Position numbers and translations under genes: made by a program. A DNA stretch of 64,000 nt. Origin: an uncultured Roseicyclus sp. (GTDB taxonomy: Bacteria; Pseudomonadota; Alphaproteobacteria; Rhodobacterales; Rhodobacteraceae). Numbering within the stretch: position 1 is the first letter of the stretch; each line of letters begins with the position of its first letter. Positions 62,421 through 64,000 of the stretch are shown one piece after another. The notes beneath the pieces were generated by a model. That model was not told where the DNA came from, searched no databases, and saw only the letters and a program-made list of their open reading frames with translations. The DNA is taken from positions 398,982-462,981 of the forward strand of contig CANMRT010000001.1 of NCBI GenBank assembly GCA_947500415.1, in the 5' to 3' direction.

Positions 62421-62956
62421 GGCGTCACGCTCCGCTGCAATTGGCTGAGGTCATAGCCATTGAAGTCCAGCACTTCTCGGGCTGCGGCAAGCCGGTCCGC
62501 GGGAATCTCCGGGTCGCGGTTCAGGATCCATCCGACCCGTCCGTTTGGCGCACCCACCACCGCCGTGCGATAGCCTCCATCGACCCACAGCACCCAATAG
62601 GGGGCCGCGACCGGCACGCCCTGCAAGCGCACGGACAAACGCCCAAGCCCCTCGTCCGTCGCGGTCCCCGTAATCGCATCCGTCGGCACACCGTTCGCAT
62701 CGAGGCAGATGTTATTCACCGTCAAAACGCCGGGCGTTTCCGACAGCCCGTATTCTGCAATCGCGCCCGCGCAGTCGGATTGAAACGGGTTGGGATAGCG
62801 ATAGACCTCATACCAACGACCCAAATACTGCGACGGGTCGAAATTCGCCGATGAGGCGATGTTGACGCTTTCGTCGCGATACGATGGCCCAAACGCCACG
62901 TCACACGACACAACTGCGAGGAGGGCCAACGGCCCGAGGAGCGCGCGAGCCTTCAT
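62417..62956 (-). CDS. Blc-like lipocalin lipoprotein
   Basis: A 179-residue protein with lipobox LAVVSC and lipidation at Cys18. The lipocalin motif LGRWYEVYRYPNPFQSDC comes at about residues 45-62, followed by an eight-stranded barrel pattern. Bacterial lipocalins bind lipids or fatty acids at the outer membrane. It lies inside the carnitine operon, with 4-nt overlaps on both sides, so it is translated together with the carnitine enzymes. A role in substrate handling is possible but not shown. Confidence 0.87.
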   Translation of the reverse strand: MKARALLGPLALLAVVSCDVAFGPSYRDESVNIASSANFDPSQYLGRWYEVYRYPNPFQSDCAGAIAEYGLSETPGVLTVNNICLDANGVPTDAITGTATDEGLGRLSVRLQGVPVAAPYWVLWVDGGYRTAVVGAPNGRVGWILNRDPEIPADRLAAAREVLDFNGYDLSQLQRSVTP

Positions 62957-63861
62957 ACCGGTGCTCGCTTCGTCAGGCCCAATTTCTTGCGCACCTCGTC
63001 CGGCCCCATGATCCGCGCACCCATGCCTTCCACGACACCGCGTGCACGCTCTACCAGTTGCGCGTTCGTCGCCAGCACGCCCTTCTCAAGCCAAAGATTG
63101 TCCTCCAACCCGACACGCACATGCCCGCCCGCCAGCACAGCCGCCGCCGCATAGGCCATCTGGTTGCGCCCCAACGCGAAGGCGCTGAACGTCCAGTCAT
63201 CCGGCACGTTGTTGACCATCGCCATGAAGGTGTTCAGGTCATCCGGCGCGCCCCAGGGCACACCCATGCACAGTTGCACCAATGCCGGGCTGTCGAGCAC
63301 ACCGTCTGCGACCAGCTGCTTGGCGTACCACAGGTGGCCGGTATCAAAGGCTTCGATTTCGGGCTTCACGCCCATCTCCGTCATCATCCGCCCCATCGCC
63401 TGCAACATGCCGGGCGTGTTGGTCATGACGTAGTCGGCCTCAGCGAAATTCATCGTTCCGCAATCCAGAGTACAGATCTCGGGTCGACATTCCGCCACAT
63501 GAGCCACCCGCTCCTCCGCGCCGACCATATCCGTACCGTCAGCCACCGGGAGCGGAGCCTCAGTGCCGCCGAAAACGATGTCACCGCCCATGCCAGCGGT
63601 CAGGTTCAGAACAACATCAACTTCCGCGTCGCGGATCCGGTCCGTGACCTCGCGGTAGAGCTTCAAGTCGCGCGACGGCACTCCCGTTTCAGGATCGCGC
63701 ACATGGCAATGCACAATCGCAGCGCCGGCTTTCGCGGCCTCAATCGCGCTTTCGGCAATCTGTTGAGGGGAACGTGGAACATGTGGAGAGCGGTCTTGCG
63801 TCGACCCCGACCCGGTCACCGCGCAGGTGATGAAGACATCTTTGGTCATCTGCAATGGCAT
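62953..63861 (-). CDS. BKACE family enzyme, probable 3-dehydrocarnitine cleavage enzyme
   Basis: A 302-residue beta-keto acid cleavage enzyme. It opens KDVFITCAVTGSGSTQDRSPHVPRSP and has the Zn-binding His pair in IVHCHVRDP and downstream GGTEAPLPVAD and GHVRVGLEDN. Between a lipocalin and carnitine dehydrogenase, it most likely transfers an acyl unit from acetyl-CoA to 3-dehydrocarnitine, giving betainyl-CoA and acetoacetate. Start ATG 63861 follows TTGGAAGG. Confidence 0.9.
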   Translation of the reverse strand: MPLQMTKDVFITCAVTGSGSTQDRSPHVPRSPQQIAESAIEAAKAGAAIVHCHVRDPETGVPSRDLKLYREVTDRIRDAEVDVVLNLTAGMGGDIVFGGTEAPLPVADGTDMVGAEERVAHVAECRPEICTLDCGTMNFAEADYVMTNTPGMLQAMGRMMTEMGVKPEIEAFDTGHLWYAKQLVADGVLDSPALVQLCMGVPWGAPDDLNTFMAMVNNVPDDWTFSAFALGRNQMAYAAAAVLAGGHVRVGLEDNLWLEKGVLATNAQLVERARGVVEGMGARIMGPDEVRKKLGLTKRAPV

Positions 63862-64000
63862 CTATTTTCCCTTCCAAACCGGGTCGCGTTTTTCGGCAAA
63901 GGCGCGTGCGCCTTCCAGTTGATCTTCGGAGCTATAAAGCCGTTCGACCGTCTCGAACTGGCTTTTGGTGATTTTGTTGAGCGCATCCTGGAACTTCATA
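63862..64000 (-). CDS. Enoyl-CoA hydratase/isomerase, C-terminal fragment (5' end outside window)
   Basis: Only the last 45 residues or so are present, reading into the window edge. They run from MKFQDALNKITKSQF to the ending EGARAFAEKRDPVWKGK, a tail seen in enoyl-CoA hydratase family proteins and much like crotonobetainyl-CoA hydratase (CaiD). The stop abuts the start of the BKACE gene, so it is the upstream member of the same operon. This fits carnitine or betaine-related acyl-CoA metabolism, but the substrate cannot be judged from the tail alone. Confidence 0.75.
   Translation of the reverse strand, partial: MKFQDALNKITKSQFETVERLYSSEDQLEGARAFAEKRDPVWKGK

Noticed and set aside
1-64000. 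tRNA, rRNA, CRISPR, IS elements, prophage or integron features
   Set aside because: No cloverleaf gene, spacer-repeat array, transposase, integrase or phage structural gene could be recognised.

Overview
The window is GC-rich, gene-dense DNA from an alphaproteobacterium, most likely a marine Rhodobacteraceae (Roseobacter group). The main reasons are the fnrL-hemN and ccoNOQP-ccoGHIS arrangement with FNR boxes, an LpcC-like glycosyltransferase, cytochrome c-552 (CycM type), and the family assignments and operon style throughout. I see no rRNA, tRNA, CRISPR array, insertion sequence or phage gene. Both ends cut genes: a glycogen phosphorylase C-terminus on the left and an enoyl-CoA hydratase C-terminus on the right. 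Fine coordinates of short sites were counted by eye and may be off by about one base.

Layout. 1-10.7 kb holds housekeeping and accessory genes: glgP end, a DMT exporter, two HupE/UreJ-type membrane proteins behind a structured 374-nt leader, a sulfotransferase, a START-like protein, nudC, a CpdB-like nucleotidase without a signal peptide, an ECF42 sigma module (START-like protein, YCII/DGPF protein, sigma factor) with a matching candidate promoter, and pheA. 10.8-17.9 kb has a membrane-anchored cytochrome c and a YejABEF peptide importer. The first ATPase domain of YejF carries an insert of about 105 residues that looks membrane-spanning. 17.9-29.0 kb is the low-oxygen respiration block: hemN, fnrL, a phytanoyl-CoA dioxygenase relative, ccoNOQP and ccoGHIS, with three good FNR boxes. 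29.1-44.2 kb has a D-Ala-D-Ala carboxypeptidase and haem genes hemF, hemE and hemC interleaved with a surface-glycan cluster (five glycan genes, then the complete dTDP-rhamnose set rfbCBDA, then a two-domain glycosyltransferase).

44.2-56.8 kb is a galactoside utilisation locus. An IclR regulator and the ABC ATPase read leftward. A binding protein, two permeases, alpha-galactosidase, an SDR, KDGal kinase, KDPGal aldolase, an SMP-30 lactonase and a GH42 beta-galactosidase read rightward as one tightly overlapping operon. This is a De Ley-Doudoroff type galactose pathway, but no galactonate dehydratase is present and the SDR has Asn in place of the catalytic Lys. 56.9-60.7 kb has an aldehyde dehydrogenase and a GAPDH/E4PDH-like pair, a thioredoxin-fold protein and a DUF3833-like lipoprotein. 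61.0-64.0 kb is a carnitine catabolism operon: an enoyl-CoA hydratase, a BKACE-type 3-dehydrocarnitine cleavage enzyme, a lipocalin lipoprotein, and a fused carnitine dehydrogenase/thioesterase.

How it fits together. HemN, HemF, HemE and HemC supply haem for the cbb3 oxidase made and matured by ccoNOQP/ccoGHIS, and FnrL links this to oxygen. The glycan genes probably build lipopolysaccharide or another rhamnose-containing surface polymer. The galactoside and carnitine operons are substrate-specific catabolic units. The strongest items for follow-up are the membrane-hairpin insert in YejF with Cys-containing inserts in YejB and YejE, the SDR active-site substitution, the FNR box almost equidistant from fnrL and hemN, and a small family of extragenic repeats just after stop codons.
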